A DNA stretch of 64,000 nt from Ceratotherium simum simum (taxonomy: Eukaryota > Chordata > Mammalia > Perissodactyla > Rhinocerotidae). The translations under genes were made by a program, and so were the position numbers. Of this stretch, positions 24,401 through 34,502 are shown one piece after another; position 1 is the first letter of the stretch; every line of letters begins with the position of its first letter. The notes below the pieces were generated by a model. That model had not been told where the DNA came from. It was given only the letters and a program-made list of their open reading frames with translations, and made no database searches. The stretch lies in NCBI RefSeq assembly GCF_000283155.1, contig NW_004454181.1, forward strand, positions 28,341,258 to 28,405,257, in the 5' to 3' direction.

Positions 24401-24961
24401 CCCCAAGAGGCCTTCATCCCATTCCATGCTGAGAGTCTATGAGGCTTACAATGACCCACAGAAAACATGTGGGTGGAGGCTTCTAGAGAATGAAGGGAGC
24501 GCTGGGCCAGGAGTCAAGAGAACTGAGCACTGAGCCTAGCTCTGTCACTGACCCACTTCCTGGAGGGCTGCGATGAGAAGATCCCTTGGTCCTCAGTGGA
24601 GAATAGCATCTTCCAGTGGTATAGGAGAACAGCGTGTGGCACACATGGCAGGCATTTGCCAGCCCCTCTTCCGATGATCTTTCAGACATGTCCAGCTCTG
24701 ACATGCTGCGTTTGTATTACCGGACTTGTAAGGAAGATCAAAAGCTGTGGTCTGGATTCGTTAGCAGGGATATATGTTCCCTAGGAAGCTGTCAGGCAGG
24801 CACTTTAAAACTGATCTCAGGACCACGTGGAGGTAGAAGGGGAATGGAGAGGAGAGACTGAGAGCGAGCTCTGGCCCAACGGGACCAGTCAGAGCAGGAG
24901 CTGCCCCTTCCTCTCTCCACCCCATTCCCAAGCCCCTAATCTTGCCTTGTTCTTTGTCCAG

Positions 24962-25003
24962 GAAAGGATATCCAAACCAAGGCTGGGCCAGGATTGGCAT
25001 GTG
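24962..25003 (+). CDS. HTR4: HTR4 cassette exon, 5-HT4(h)-type 14-residue insertion in ECL2
   Basis: A 42-nt open stretch is bounded by a good acceptor (cttgttctttgtccag) and donor (GTG|gtatgtg) in the phase-0 intron between Leu169 and Ile170. It encodes ERISKPRLGQDWHV. By recall, human isoform 5-HT4(h) inserts ERSLNQGLGQDFHA at this same residue. Length, position and the ER...LGQD.H residues agree, so this is very probably the orthologous cassette. It would lengthen extracellular loop 2, next to the disulfide Cys184. Both splice sites and the frame are intact; actual inclusion in transcripts cannot be judged from sequence. Confidence 0.85.
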
Positions 25004-25184
25004 GTATGTGAGAACAAGAGTTCCTTGGGCTTCTGAAAGAAATGCTGGGGACAAAGGAGTGGAGAAGTAAAAGGGGGTCCGGACAAGGGAGACTGTATGG
25101 ATGTTTTCTTGAATCCTACCCCTCTTCTTTCAAACTTTCAGTTTTATCATTCTTGGGGGAAATGAAATTCAAGTTTCTAACAAC

Positions 25185-25425
25185 CAAGAGAATAATAACA
25201 ATAATGGCCACAATTGTGGAACACTTACTGTGTGCTGAGCCCCGGGTTAATGTAATCATTGTTATCTCACTCAGGCCTCACAACAATGCTATGAAGCAAA
25301 TCCTGTTATTGTCCTCAGGAAATTGAGGATCAGAGAGGTTAAGTCATTAGCTGATATCACATTGGTAGGGAGTGGTAGTGACTATATCTAAGGCCAGGCT
25401 TACTGGACTTTCAGAGTCTATGCTC
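25185..25425 (-). mobile_element. MIR SINE
   Basis: Antisense MIR: acttactgtgtgctgagcc, ctcaggcctcacaacaatgc, agaggttaagtcattagctg. Confidence 0.8.
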
Positions 25426-25465
25426 TTAATACAAAAAGTTTTCACCGAGTTCTACATACTAGCAA

Positions 25466-25840
25466 CAAGCAGGATTAAGAATTTAACATGATACCATTTG
25501 CAGTAGAATGAAAATCAAATACTTAGGAATAAATCTAACAAAAGATGTGCTAGACATTTACACGAAAAATTATAAAATATTACTGAAATAAATTTTAAAA
25601 GACTTAAGGGAACTTAAGATTTAACGTTGTAAAGATGTGGATCTCCCTCAATTGTTCTATTTTAACTCCAATCAAAATCCTAGAAGACGCTTATGGAAAT
25701 TGATGAGCTAATTCTAAATTTTATAGAGGAAATGCTGAGATATAGGCCTAGCCAAAACCGGCTAGGCCTATATCTTAAAGACCTATATAGTCTTAAAGGA
25801 GATGAGCCACAGTTTGAAGACTTTAACTACCAGATACAGT
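25466..25840 (+). mobile_element. L1 LINE ORF2 fragment
   Basis: Contains acttaggaataaatctaacaaaag, aactccaatcaaaatcctag and attgatgagctaattctaaa, typical of L1 ORF2 in sense orientation. The frame is degraded, and a palindromic insertion at 25738-25775 disturbs it. Confidence 0.75.
25738..25775. repeat. Perfect 16-bp inverted repeat with a 6-nt loop
   Basis: Positions 25738-25753 (agatataggcctagcc) and 25760-25775 (ggctaggcctatatct) are exact reverse complements around aaaacc. The right arm replaces the expected L1 sequence after 'agccaaaac', so it looks copied from the left arm. Confidence 0.95.
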
Positions 25841-26066
25841 GTGTGCAAGCAGACTGGGAAGGGAGGAGACGTTAACTCCACTATTGGTAGGGTAGGTAGA
25901 GTGAAGAATGATTTTGTCCCTATTTTATTTCTACTCTTTGCTGGGGCCCTCAGCCCCTTGTGGACAGACAAGCCCTCTGAGCCCTGGGATATGGTTATAT
26001 TCCTTTTCTACCATCATGGTTCTATGTGCTGTAGGCTGATAAGAAAATGAAAACTTTGCTGATAAA

Positions 26067-26280
26067 CCTTCTTCTTTCTTTCCTTTCCCCTTTTCGCTTA
26101 TTCTTCCTTCTCTGTCCCCATCCCCTTCTTTCTACTTTCCAATTCCTCCTTTTCTCTTCTTCTTTTTCATCCCTTTTTCTTTTGTTACAATTTTCCTCGT
26201 TCCCTTCCTGCTTCTTCCTCTTCACTTTTTCCTTCCCTTTCTCCCTCCCTTCCTCGCTTCCTCTCTCCCGCCAACTCTCA
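26067..26280 (+). promoter_or_regulatory. 214-nt polypyrimidine tract before the TM5-7 exon
   Basis: Almost uninterrupted C/T sequence (cttctttctttcctttcc-like runs) extends for over 200 nt up to the acceptor aactctcag at 26281. The length and purity are unusual, and such tracts can bind U2AF2 and PTB or form triplex-prone DNA. The tract is seen directly; the consequences are inferred. Confidence 0.75.
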
Positions 26281-26281
26281 G

Positions 26282-26850
26282 ATAGAAAAAAGGAAGTTCA
26301 ACCAGAACTCTAACTCTACATACTGTATCTTCATGGTCAACAAGCCGTACGCCATCACCTGCTCTGTGGTGGCCTTCTACATCCCGTTTCTCCTCATGGT
26401 GCTGGCCTATTATCGCATATATGTCACAGCTAAGGAGCATGCCCACCAGATCCAGATGTTACAACGGGCAGGAGCCCCCTCGGAGGGCAGGCCCCTGCCG
26501 GCAGACCAGCATAGCACTCATCGCATGAGGACAGAGACCAAAGCAGCCAAGACCCTGTGCATCATCATGGGTTGCTTCTGCCTCTGCTGGGCTCCATTTT
26601 TTGTCACCAACGTTGTGGATCCATTCATAGACTACACTGTCCCCGGACAGGTGTGGACCGCTTTCCTCTGGCTTGGCTACATCAATTCTGGGTTGAACCC
26701 CTTTCTCTACGCCTTCTTGAATAAGTCTTTTAGACGTGCCTTCCTCATCATCCTGTGCTGTGATGATGAACGCTACCGAAGACCTTCCATTCTGGGCCAG
26801 ACTGTCCCCTGTTCAACCACAACCATTAATGGATCCACACATGTACTAAG
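26282..26850 (+). CDS. HTR4: HTR4 coding exon: residues 170-359, TM5-TM7 and proximal tail
   Basis: This 569-nt exon (ctctcag|ATAGAAAAAAGG to GTACTAAG|gtgagt) encodes [15 protein letters not shown], with Cys184 forming the loop disulfide and an NST sequon at 180. TM5 follows, then intracellular loop 3, TM6 with CWAPFF, extracellular loop 3, and TM7 with NPFLY. The membrane-proximal tail contains ILCCDD, a likely palmitoylation site, and ends STHVL (Leu358) plus two bases of codon 359. Every known C-terminal isoform branches at this point. Compared with recalled human sequence, changes cluster in loop 3 ([11 protein letters not shown] against ASSESRPQSAD), with Val for Ile in TNVVDPF. Length equals human. 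Confidence 0.98.
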
Positions 26851-26999
26851 GTGAGTGCTTAGGGGCTTGAGAGATTTTGTTCATTTGCATGGCTCAGAAG
26901 AGTTAACTCTCCAGTTTTCTGTTTCCAGAGGGGTTATTCTTGAAAACCTGTGCAGTGTTTGCAAAGATTAAAGAAAATTCTACCATCTGGTCATGGAAT

Positions 27000-27245
27000 A
27001 GAGTCGTGAGTGAGGATTCAGGATCTGGGGGAAGACTGACCTACGTTGAAATCCAGTCTCCATAGTTCTATGGCCTTGGGCAAGTCTTTAACCATTCTGA
27101 ACCTTAATTTCATTTTTTTTAATTGAGATCATAATCACTATATCTATATCCCACGGTTTTTGTGAGGATCAAATTAGTTAATGTACATAGCACATGTAGT
27201 ACAGAGCCTGACACCTAGTAAGCACTTAGTAAATATCATCTACTA
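27000..27245 (+). mobile_element. MIR SINE
   Basis: Contains ggccttgggcaagtctttaacc and acacctagtaagcacttagtaaatatc. Confidence 0.8.
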
Positions 27246-27259
27246 TTATTTAAAGGTAG

Positions 27260-27500
27260 TATTTTAGGGTAGTGGTTACAAGCATGGGCTTTAAGGTAAA
27301 ATAAATTTTATTTTGACTCTCAGTGCCACTACTAACCATTTGTATAATCTCTCTTGGTTTTATTTTCCTCAACTGTAAAAAAATGGTAACAATAATGGTA
27401 ACAATATCCATCTCATAGAGTTTTTGTGACAATTAGAGATAATGTGTCCATATAGGGCCCATAAGCACTCACAATACTACTAATGCTGTTATTAATATTA
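27260..27500 (+). mobile_element. MIR SINE, second tandem copy
   Basis: Starts ttagggtagtggttacaagcatggg and contains ttttcctcaactgtaaaaaaatgg. It lies directly after another MIR in the same orientation. Confidence 0.7.
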
Positions 27501-27609
27501 GTAGGAGTAGTAGTAATAGCATCTTGCCTGATACCCTAAGATGGTCATAAAATAGCATGATAGACTAAAATAAGGAGAATGATAAATGTACAAGAGTAAT
27601 GCCATGTGA

Positions 27610-27800
27610 TATGTGATGTAACGGTTATGGGGCAATATAGAGTGGGGATGTGAGCAGGAAAGAAGCTGATTTGGCTTCAGGGAATCAGGGAAGGCTTCAC
27701 AGAACAGCATTTTATAAGAATTTGAGACTTGGAGGAGATATCAAGGAAGGAATTCCAGGCAGAGAGAACAGAATGGAATAGGAAAGAACCTGGACAGGTC
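27610..27800 (+). repeat. Ancient interspersed repeat, family not named
   Basis: Contains cagggaaggcttcacagaacagc, gaattccaggcagagagaacag; same family as 12365-12700. Confidence 0.45.
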
Positions 27801-28829
27801 AAGTGATTTACCCAAGGTTACATAGGTTGATGGAAGCAGGAGTGACTTTGGAGTTGAATATTCAGTGACTAGTCATGATACCTCTCTCTAAACCCTGAGA
27901 ATTTTCTGGCTCCCCTGAGCTAGAATTGTTCTCAGCTGTGAAAAGCCGTGTGCCATAAGTACACTCATCCTGTAGCAAAGATGAATTGTCAACATTTTTT
28001 TTCTTTGCCCTGAGATACACAGGAATTTCTAAAGAGCAATTCCTTCTTTGAGACAAGCATTTAATTTTTCTGATGATGACAGTATTCATCTGTTCTGGCA
28101 GCTGAAAACTGGGGAATTTTCATTTGCATGTGTAAGAAAAGAAGAAGAGAAAATGGGAATAGCTATGAAATATAAATGCTTTGCCTCAGAGGCTGCTCAG
28201 AAGCATGAATTCAGTTTTCTGCTACCCGTGTGGGCAGACTTGTAGCTAAAGCCCAGTATGGTGTAGAGATTCTAGGTGGCAGAAGGGCCTCAAAGTATAC
28301 TCCTATAGGCTGACATGCTCTCCTAACTATTATGCCTTAGCAAGTGTCATAGAAAGGACCCACCCATAAAGTAAAGTGTGTGTGCAAGAACTTCTGTGTG
28401 GGTGCCAGAGAGTTTTTAGCTATTTAAGCTAGCAGTTGCCTGAGTACAGGCTGTCAACATCTTACAAACAGAATATGCTCCAGCAGAGCATTTGCTAAGT
28501 CAGTTGTTTAGAATTGGGTGGCCTTTTCCCATAGAAACAGTCATAGAAAGAGTTTGAGGGTTTCTAGGGCAGCCCAAGAAGTCCTGTTTTACTAATACTG
28601 TACTGTTTTATCCCTGCTGCTTTTGGAAATCTGCAGTGGAATTGTAAAGCAGAGATAGTAGTTTAGAGATGGCTTATGGATATACTCTCCATACTTTATT
28701 CTTTGCATTTCTTCATGAGGTCATGAAAAACGCAGGAAATTGGTCTGAGATATTTTTCTGTGGAGGTGAGGAATCTCATAAGAGTAGGGGCAGCGTATAC
28801 AGAGGAGAGAGGACTCTGAAACCTGAATC

Positions 28830-28955
28830 CTCTAGGGTGTAAGCCTTGCAAGGGCAGGAATCCTACGTGTTTTATTCACTGCTACATACCGAATACCCGA
28901 TATGTTGCCCAGTGTGTAGTAGGAACTTAAACTCTTGTTGAATAAATGAACAAAT
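28830..28955 (+). mobile_element. L2 LINE 3' end
   Basis: Contains gtaagccttgcaagggcagg and ends cttgttgaataaatgaa. Confidence 0.65.
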
Positions 28956-28989
28956 CATGCAATTAATTCTTCAGATCAATTGTTTTAAC

Positions 28990-30300
28990 TTGACACAACT
29001 TAAGAAAAAATTCGTATTTTTCTCAAAAATCCCACAAATAGGACATCAACAAATTCAGATGAATTCAAGAAATATAAAACCCAAACTATCAGAAGTAAAA
29101 TCAGCTTTTATCCTGCTAATCCTACCCCTAGCCTCAGAGACAACAGTTAACACTAGTCTGGTGATCTTTTCAATGCATTTACAAACATTCATAAAAACTT
29201 ATGGATTCATAGATTTTTCTCCCTTTACTTTATATAAATGGGGCCATTGTCTATGTACTTTTCTGCACCTTGCTTTTTATCCCTTAACAATGCATTTTAG
29301 AGATCATTCTACCTCAGAACATATAGATCTAACTCATTCTTTTTAACTGTTCTGTACTAAATAATCTTCTATACCAAAAATATGGATTAAAATGTATTTA
29401 ATTATTTCCCATTAGTGGATGTGTAGGAGTTTCCAATCTTTCGCTATGACAAACTGTACTGTTTTTAATGCTCTTGAACACATTTCTTTGTGCATATGCC
29501 AGTATTTCTCTCAAATAGCTACCTAAAGTGAAATTGCTCTATTGACATGTATGTGCGTTTAAAAATGTTATGTTTACCATAAAATCGAACTCCTAGAACA
29601 CTGTAGTGATCATTCTCATCAGCAGAGTGTGAGGGTAGCCTCTACTCCTTCCCCTCACCAACACTGAATATTATACATCTGTTACTATTGCTAATTTAAA
29701 AAACGCTTTCATTTAATTTGCATTTTCCAGATGATTTAGAAGGTTAAACCTCTTTTAAATTAATTATTTTATTTATTTATTTTTGTGTGAGGAAGATGAG
29801 CCCTGAGCTAACATCCATGCCAATCCTCCTCCTTCTTTTTTTTTTCCCTTTTTCTCCCCAAAGCCCCAGTAGATAGTTGTATGTCATAGTTGCACATCCT
29901 TCTAGTTGCTGTATGTGGGACGCCGCCTCAGCATGGCCGGACAAGCGGTGCATCGGTGTGCGCCGGGGATCTGACCCCGGGCCGCTGGTAGCAGAGTGTG
30001 TGTACTTAACCACTAAGCCACAGGGCCAGCCCCTAAATTAATTATTGACTAATTTAAAAGTTATTGACATACATTTCTCCTTAGGTGAACTACATCTTCA
30101 TATGTTTGGTGCTTTATGTGACAACCTTGTTGTATTTTTCTTATTAATTTCTGGATGTTCTTTATTATATTCTGAATATTAGTCCTTTGTTACATATAAT
30201 TTGCAAATACATCTCCCCATCTTCTGCTTGCTTTTGAACTTTGGTTAACTTTTGTCATAAAGAAGTTTCAAATTTTGAAAACACTATTCTTATTTGACCT
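28990..30300 (-). mobile_element. L1 LINE 3' region, antisense, split by an ERE
   Basis: Antisense L1 sequence: ccctttactttatataaatgggg, then ttaatttgcattttccagatga, and after the ERE, tagtcctttgttacatataatttgc. The two parts (28990-29768 and 30047-30300) are colinear in L1 and separated only by the ERE. Confidence 0.75.
29769..30033 (-). mobile_element. ERE SINE copy 3 (inside an L1)
   Basis: Body with ccaaagccccagtagatag and the head reading cacagggccagcccc at the right. The perfect 13-nt duplication taaattaattatt occurs at 29756-29768 and 30034-30046. Confidence 0.94.
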
Positions 30301-31064
30301 CTTACAATTGTCCCATCTTCCTTCTTGAAATAGTTTCCACATTAATTTTCCTAAACACGATACTTGCCTGGTTTTCCTCCTAACTCACCAGCAACTCTTT
30401 CTTAGTATTTTTTACAGGTTCTTCCTTCTCTATCTGGCCTCTAAATGTTGGAGTTCTTCAGGGCTTGGTACTTGATACTCTTCTCAGACTACATTCTTAC
30501 TTTATGTTATTTAACTATCCCTAGCTTTAAATACCTATTTTCATGCTGTCGACTTCTCTTTAATTAATATCTCCAGGTCATAGCTGTCCTCTGAACTCCA
30601 GACCACAAGATCCAATTTTCTTCCTTGACTACCCCATATAGGTGCCTCTTAGGAATCTCAAATTTAATGCATCTAAAACAGAATCATTCTGTATCCTGCC
30701 CCCTAAACACAAATTCCCTGAATCTTCCCTGTCTCCATAAATGGAACCGTCATCTACCATGTTACTAAATCTAGACACTTTTCTGTGGCTCTGAGGAAGA
30801 ACTAACGTTAGAAGACAGATGTAAAGATTTAAAAAAGAAAAACCAGTTAGCTGGTATTGAAAATATGGAGTTAAATAGAAGTAAATGTAAAATCCAACCA
30901 TAGGGGCAAAATATAAATCACAGAAATGTAGGATGATGCCTGAGCGAATTTATAGCTGCATGTGTAAAATTTGGAATTTGATAAGTGTGCCTTCATTTTC
31001 CTCATCCAAAGCATCCATTGACAAAGTACTGGATAGGTCACTAGAGACCTCCTTCCATGTTATT

Positions 31065-31320
31065 AATCATAATTATGATTATGATGCCTAACATAATTCC
31101 AGAAGAGAATGTGCCAGTTATTGTATTTAAGAACTTTGAATACATCATTGCATTTAATTTTTACAACAACCAAAGAGATTGGTATTATAATTATCGTCAT
31201 TTTAGAGATGAGGAAACCAAGGTTTAGAGAGAGAAAGTAATTTATCCAAAGTCATACAAATAGTAAATGTTGGAGCTAGATTTCAGACGAAAGTCTTCCT
31301 GACCCCAGAGCTCAGTCTAG
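31065..31320 (-). mobile_element. MIR SINE
   Basis: Antisense MIR: ttttagagatgaggaaacc, gagagaaagtaatttatcc, ggagctagatttcagacg. Confidence 0.8.
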
Positions 31321-31784
31321 TCCAGGCCACTTAGAGTCAGGGTTAGGGTTATCATTTCTCACATTTATCTTGACTCTGTGGATAAATATAGTGAGCCATT
31401 TATCAGTCTATCAACTCTGTCTTCCTGCTCATGTTTCTCTATCTTGTCTCCAAACTGTGGAAGACTAGTAACTTGTTCGAATCCAGGCATTTTTCAGTCT
31501 CTTTTCTAAAAAGAAAATAAGGTTATGTCAGATGGGCCTATTCTTAGTAATCTCATGTTGACTCCTATCTCTGGGTACCCAATGACTACTCAAAGAAATA
31601 ATCAATTTAAAAGAAGCCCACCTCAGGATGGATATTGAACTCTTCCCTCTATAGTTTGCAGAACACACCCTTTTTACATTTTTTCAACTGGGGCGTTTGT
31701 TCTTTTCTACTTTCTCTAGGTGGCAATGGCCTGCTTACAGTGCTATTTTTCATGGCATTTGTGTTGCTTTAGATTATAGAATTC

Positions 31785-31910
31785 TTTATTTAAATTCTGT
31801 AAGATCAAATATTTCTTGAGGGTAGAACTTATGGCTTTCTCTTCTCTATGTACCATACAGTCCCTCACACAGTGTCTACAAAAGAGCAGATGATCAAATG
31901 ATCTATAATA
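31785..31910 (+). mobile_element. L2 LINE 3' fragment
   Basis: Contains tcttgagggtagaacttatgg and ccctcacacagtgtctac. Confidence 0.5.
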
Positions 31911-32749
31911 AATTTTTAATAATGAAATGTCTTCAGGTTTATGAAAGATTAAAATACTAAAGATTGAAAATTATCTGTTTTTTTTTAAATCTTCCCTAAG
32001 ACTTAGTCTGCAACCAGGAATCACATTGAGGAGAGGCAGGTCATGACAATACTCTGAAATTGTGGAGCCTTTTTCTCTTAAAGCCTTTTTGAGAAAATGG
32101 AATTTTACTTTTCCAGTTGAATTAAAAACAGGCCAGTCTGGCCTCAACGGTTTAGAATAGTAGGTCTTCCAATCTTCGTCCCAGCCTTGTGGCCCTTTGA
32201 TTTACATAACATTTTATTATTGAACAAGCAGATGGATAACCAATAAAATAAAATATGTTTTTGCAAGACATTCTTAGAGAACTTTGATCACTCAGATTGT
32301 AGTAACAAGAGTACACAGTAGCAGAGACGTCTGCAGTTGTGTGTGGTTGTTATCTGTTGGATAAGTATGTTTTTTGGGAGTATCCAGCCCATAATCAAAA
32401 CAGAAGTGAAGATACCATTTGGTTGGTTGATGAAATAGTTTGTCTAGATGTATAGGTTACATAGCCTCTTAAAAAATAGTTTCCAAACATGAATTATTGT
32501 CATATAAATGCTTTCTTGGGCAGTTTTAATTTGTATGCACGTATATATTAGAAAAAAGTATAACACCAGTGTGTGGACAATGGGTTCTAAGAGGTTCACC
32601 ATGTGTGTGAACTGATTCTTAGTGAATTTGGAGCCAGCTTCTCTCTCCTTGTCGCATCCTTAACCTGGTTCTATAGCTATGTTTTCCCATCCACCAATAC
32701 CCCTCTTAGTCTTATAGAAGTCACTTTTCCCACTCCAGGAAACTCACAT

Positions 32750-33430
32750 CAAACATAATGGCAGAGAAGGGAAGAAATAACCTGTATTCCTACTCAAGTC
32801 AGGAGTTGGACGAGGATGCCTTGTCACCTCTACTGTTCAACATTGTACAGCAAAATGCAAACGACAGAAGGAAGAAATATGAGGTAAAAAAGTGGGAAAA
32901 AAAGAGCCAAGCTGCCATTATTTATAAACAATATGGTCATCTACGAGGAAAATCCACTGTATGAAATACACTATGAAAATTAAGATATTTCACAAGGATG
33001 TCCAGATACTAGATAACACTTGACATTCAGTGACTCCTACGTACTAGAAATAAACAACTGGAATGTGAATTAAGAAAAACACTACCGGGCCGGCCCCGTG
33101 GCTTGGTGGTTAAGTGAGCGCGCTCCACTGCTGGCGGCCCGGGTTCGGATCCCGGGCTCGCACCGACGCGCTGCTTCTCCGGCCATGCTGAGGCCGCGTC
33201 CCACATACAGCAACTAGAAGGATGTGCAGCTATGACACACAACTATCTACTGGGGCTTTGGGGAGAAAAAATAAAATCTTTAAAAAAAAAAAAAAAAGAA
33301 AAACACTACCATCCACAGAAGCAATAACTAAAGTTACTAAAAAAATATAAAATAAAAGTGTAAGACCTTTATTGAAGGAAACTTTAAAACTTTCCTGAAG
33401 GAGACAAGCAGGAATATTGCTGCTTGTTCA
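32750..33430 (+). mobile_element. L1 LINE ORF2 fragment, split by an ERE
   Basis: Contains ggacgaggatgccttgtcacc and ctactgttcaacattgtac, then ctgtatgaaatac and acttcctgaagg-like words in L1 ORF2 order on both sides of the ERE at 33087. A 68-codon open frame at 32758-32964 is a relic of this ORF2, not a host gene. Confidence 0.65.
33087..33295 (+). mobile_element. ERE SINE copy 4 (inside an L1)
   Basis: Head gggccggccccgtggcttgg, box B ggttcggatcc, body ending ctactggggctttgggg and an A tail. A perfect 15-nt duplication, aagaaaaacactacc, lies at 33072-33086 and 33296-33310. Confidence 0.95.
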
Positions 33431-33554
33431 CTGTTGATAGCAGAAGAGATTGCTGTCAAATCCAAAATTTTCTTGTGAAGTTACAGGAGACTCCTCAGAA
33501 GTCCAGGTTTGCAGATTCTGGATCTTGATTCATTAGGTTCTGAGGTTTGAATCA

Positions 33555-33725
33555 CAGTAACTGTGTGCTGAGCACCTAATGTGCCAGGCACTGTGTTTGA
33601 GGTGGTAGATATAAAGGTGAACGAGAGTTGGTGACTCTCTGAGCTCACAGCCTAACTGAGGAAAGAGACACATAAGCAAATAATCACAGTACAGTGGACA
33701 TCACTGGAGTTGTGCACAGATTTAA
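33555..33725 (+). repeat. Ancient interspersed repeat, family not named
   Basis: Contains gagcacctaatgtgccaggcac, aaggtgaacgagag and cacataagcaaataatcac, in the order of the 12365 copy. Confidence 0.45.
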
Positions 33726-33760
33726 TGGGAGCTGAAGGATTACTACCTTCAGTTTCCTTG

Positions 33761-33950
33761 TCTTCATTGATGAAGGTCATCACTGTTCCAATCTTTCCTC
33801 ATCGTCACTGATGTTGGTCATCACTCTTCCAGTCTTTCCTCGTCATCACTGATGATGGTCACCACTGTTCCAATCTTTCCTCATCATCACTGATGATGGT
33901 CATCACTTTCCAGTCTTTCCTCATTGTCACTGATGATGGTCATCCAGTCT
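33761..33950 (+). repeat. 41-bp minisatellite, about 4.6 units, with alternating unit types
   Basis: Units start at 33761, 33802, 33843, 33884 and 33924. Each has the form tc(a/g)tcactgatgatggtcatcac followed by ttcca(a/g)tctttcctc. Units 1 and 3 carry ctgttccaatc and units 2 and 4 carry the tccagtc form, suggesting a two-unit, 82-bp higher-order period. Confidence 0.9.
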
Positions 33951-34042
33951 TAACTTGAATTCCTGCAATGAGAGAATCTTACTACTTGATGAGCCTACTC
34001 AATGGTTGGGCAGCTTTAGAGTTTGCAAGGTCTTCCTTTTAA

Positions 34043-34116
34043 AGGTAGAAGTCCCTATGACTTTCCTTTTAAAGGAAACTTAAAAGTTTCCTTTAAAACT
34101 AAAGGGACTTCTACCT
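34043..34116. repeat. Nested inverted repeats forming a long hairpin
   Basis: Outer arms of 14 bp (aggtagaagtccct at 34043-34056, its exact complement at 34103-34116) enclose an inner 15-bp perfect stem (34067-34081 with 34084-34098) and a 2-nt loop. The left bulge is 10 nt and the right 4 nt. A direct copy of ccttttaaagg lies just upstream at about 34035. Confidence 0.92.
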
Positions 34117-34344
34117 ACTGGCCCTAGTTCTGTCTTGAGCAAGGGAAAACCAGGCTACATCTTTTATATTGCTTTTCAGTATATTTTTGTTACATGTCCC
34201 TTTGAGGATTTTCTTTTACAATCTAAATTTCCCAACTTCTTCCATTACTGTCCATGCAATATTGTTGAAGGTTTGGAGAACATAATCATGTCTCTTTATT
34301 TGCAGCTATTATTTTTATTTTTCTTGATCATTTTTCCTCCAAAG

Positions 34345-34502
34345 TATGGTCAGAAGACTACTTGCATTAGAATCACTAGGGAGCTTAGTCAAAACACTAA
34401 TTCCTAGGCCCCATTCACTGAACTGGGGCAGGTTAGTGAAAATGACATTTTTGCCAAGATGACTCTTATGCGTATTAAACTTTGAGAACCACAGTCCTAG
34501 AC
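34345..34502 (+). mobile_element. MER5-type hAT element
   Basis: Contains cattagaatcactagggagctt and ends aactttgagaaccacag. Confidence 0.65.

Larger units (their letters stand above)
23765..26281 (+). other. HTR4: HTR4 intron carrying the cassette exon
   Basis: This phase-0 intron of 2.5 kb separates the TM4 and TM5-7 exons. It carries a MIR split by an ERE SINE, the 42-nt cassette exon at 24962-25003, an antisense MIR, an L1 fragment with a perfect palindrome, and a 214-nt pyrimidine tract before the next exon. Because the intron is phase 0 and the cassette is 42 nt, the cassette can be included without a frameshift. Confidence 0.93.

Noticed and set aside
26022..26225. Lys/Arg/Glu-rich minus-strand frame
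   Set aside because: It is the complement of the long polypyrimidine tract before exon 26282.
32758..32964. 68-codon open frame starting MAEKGRNNLYSY
   Set aside because: The words gacgaggatgccttgtcacc and ctgttcaacattgtac fit L1 ORF2, and the ERE beside it splits a longer L1 fragment.
33120..33160. tRNA-like box A and box B motifs
   Set aside because: These are the promoter boxes of the ERE SINE head, not a functional tRNA gene.
33761..33950. Spaced repeats considered as a CRISPR array
   Set aside because: The units are contiguous with no unique spacers, in a mammalian intron; it is a minisatellite.
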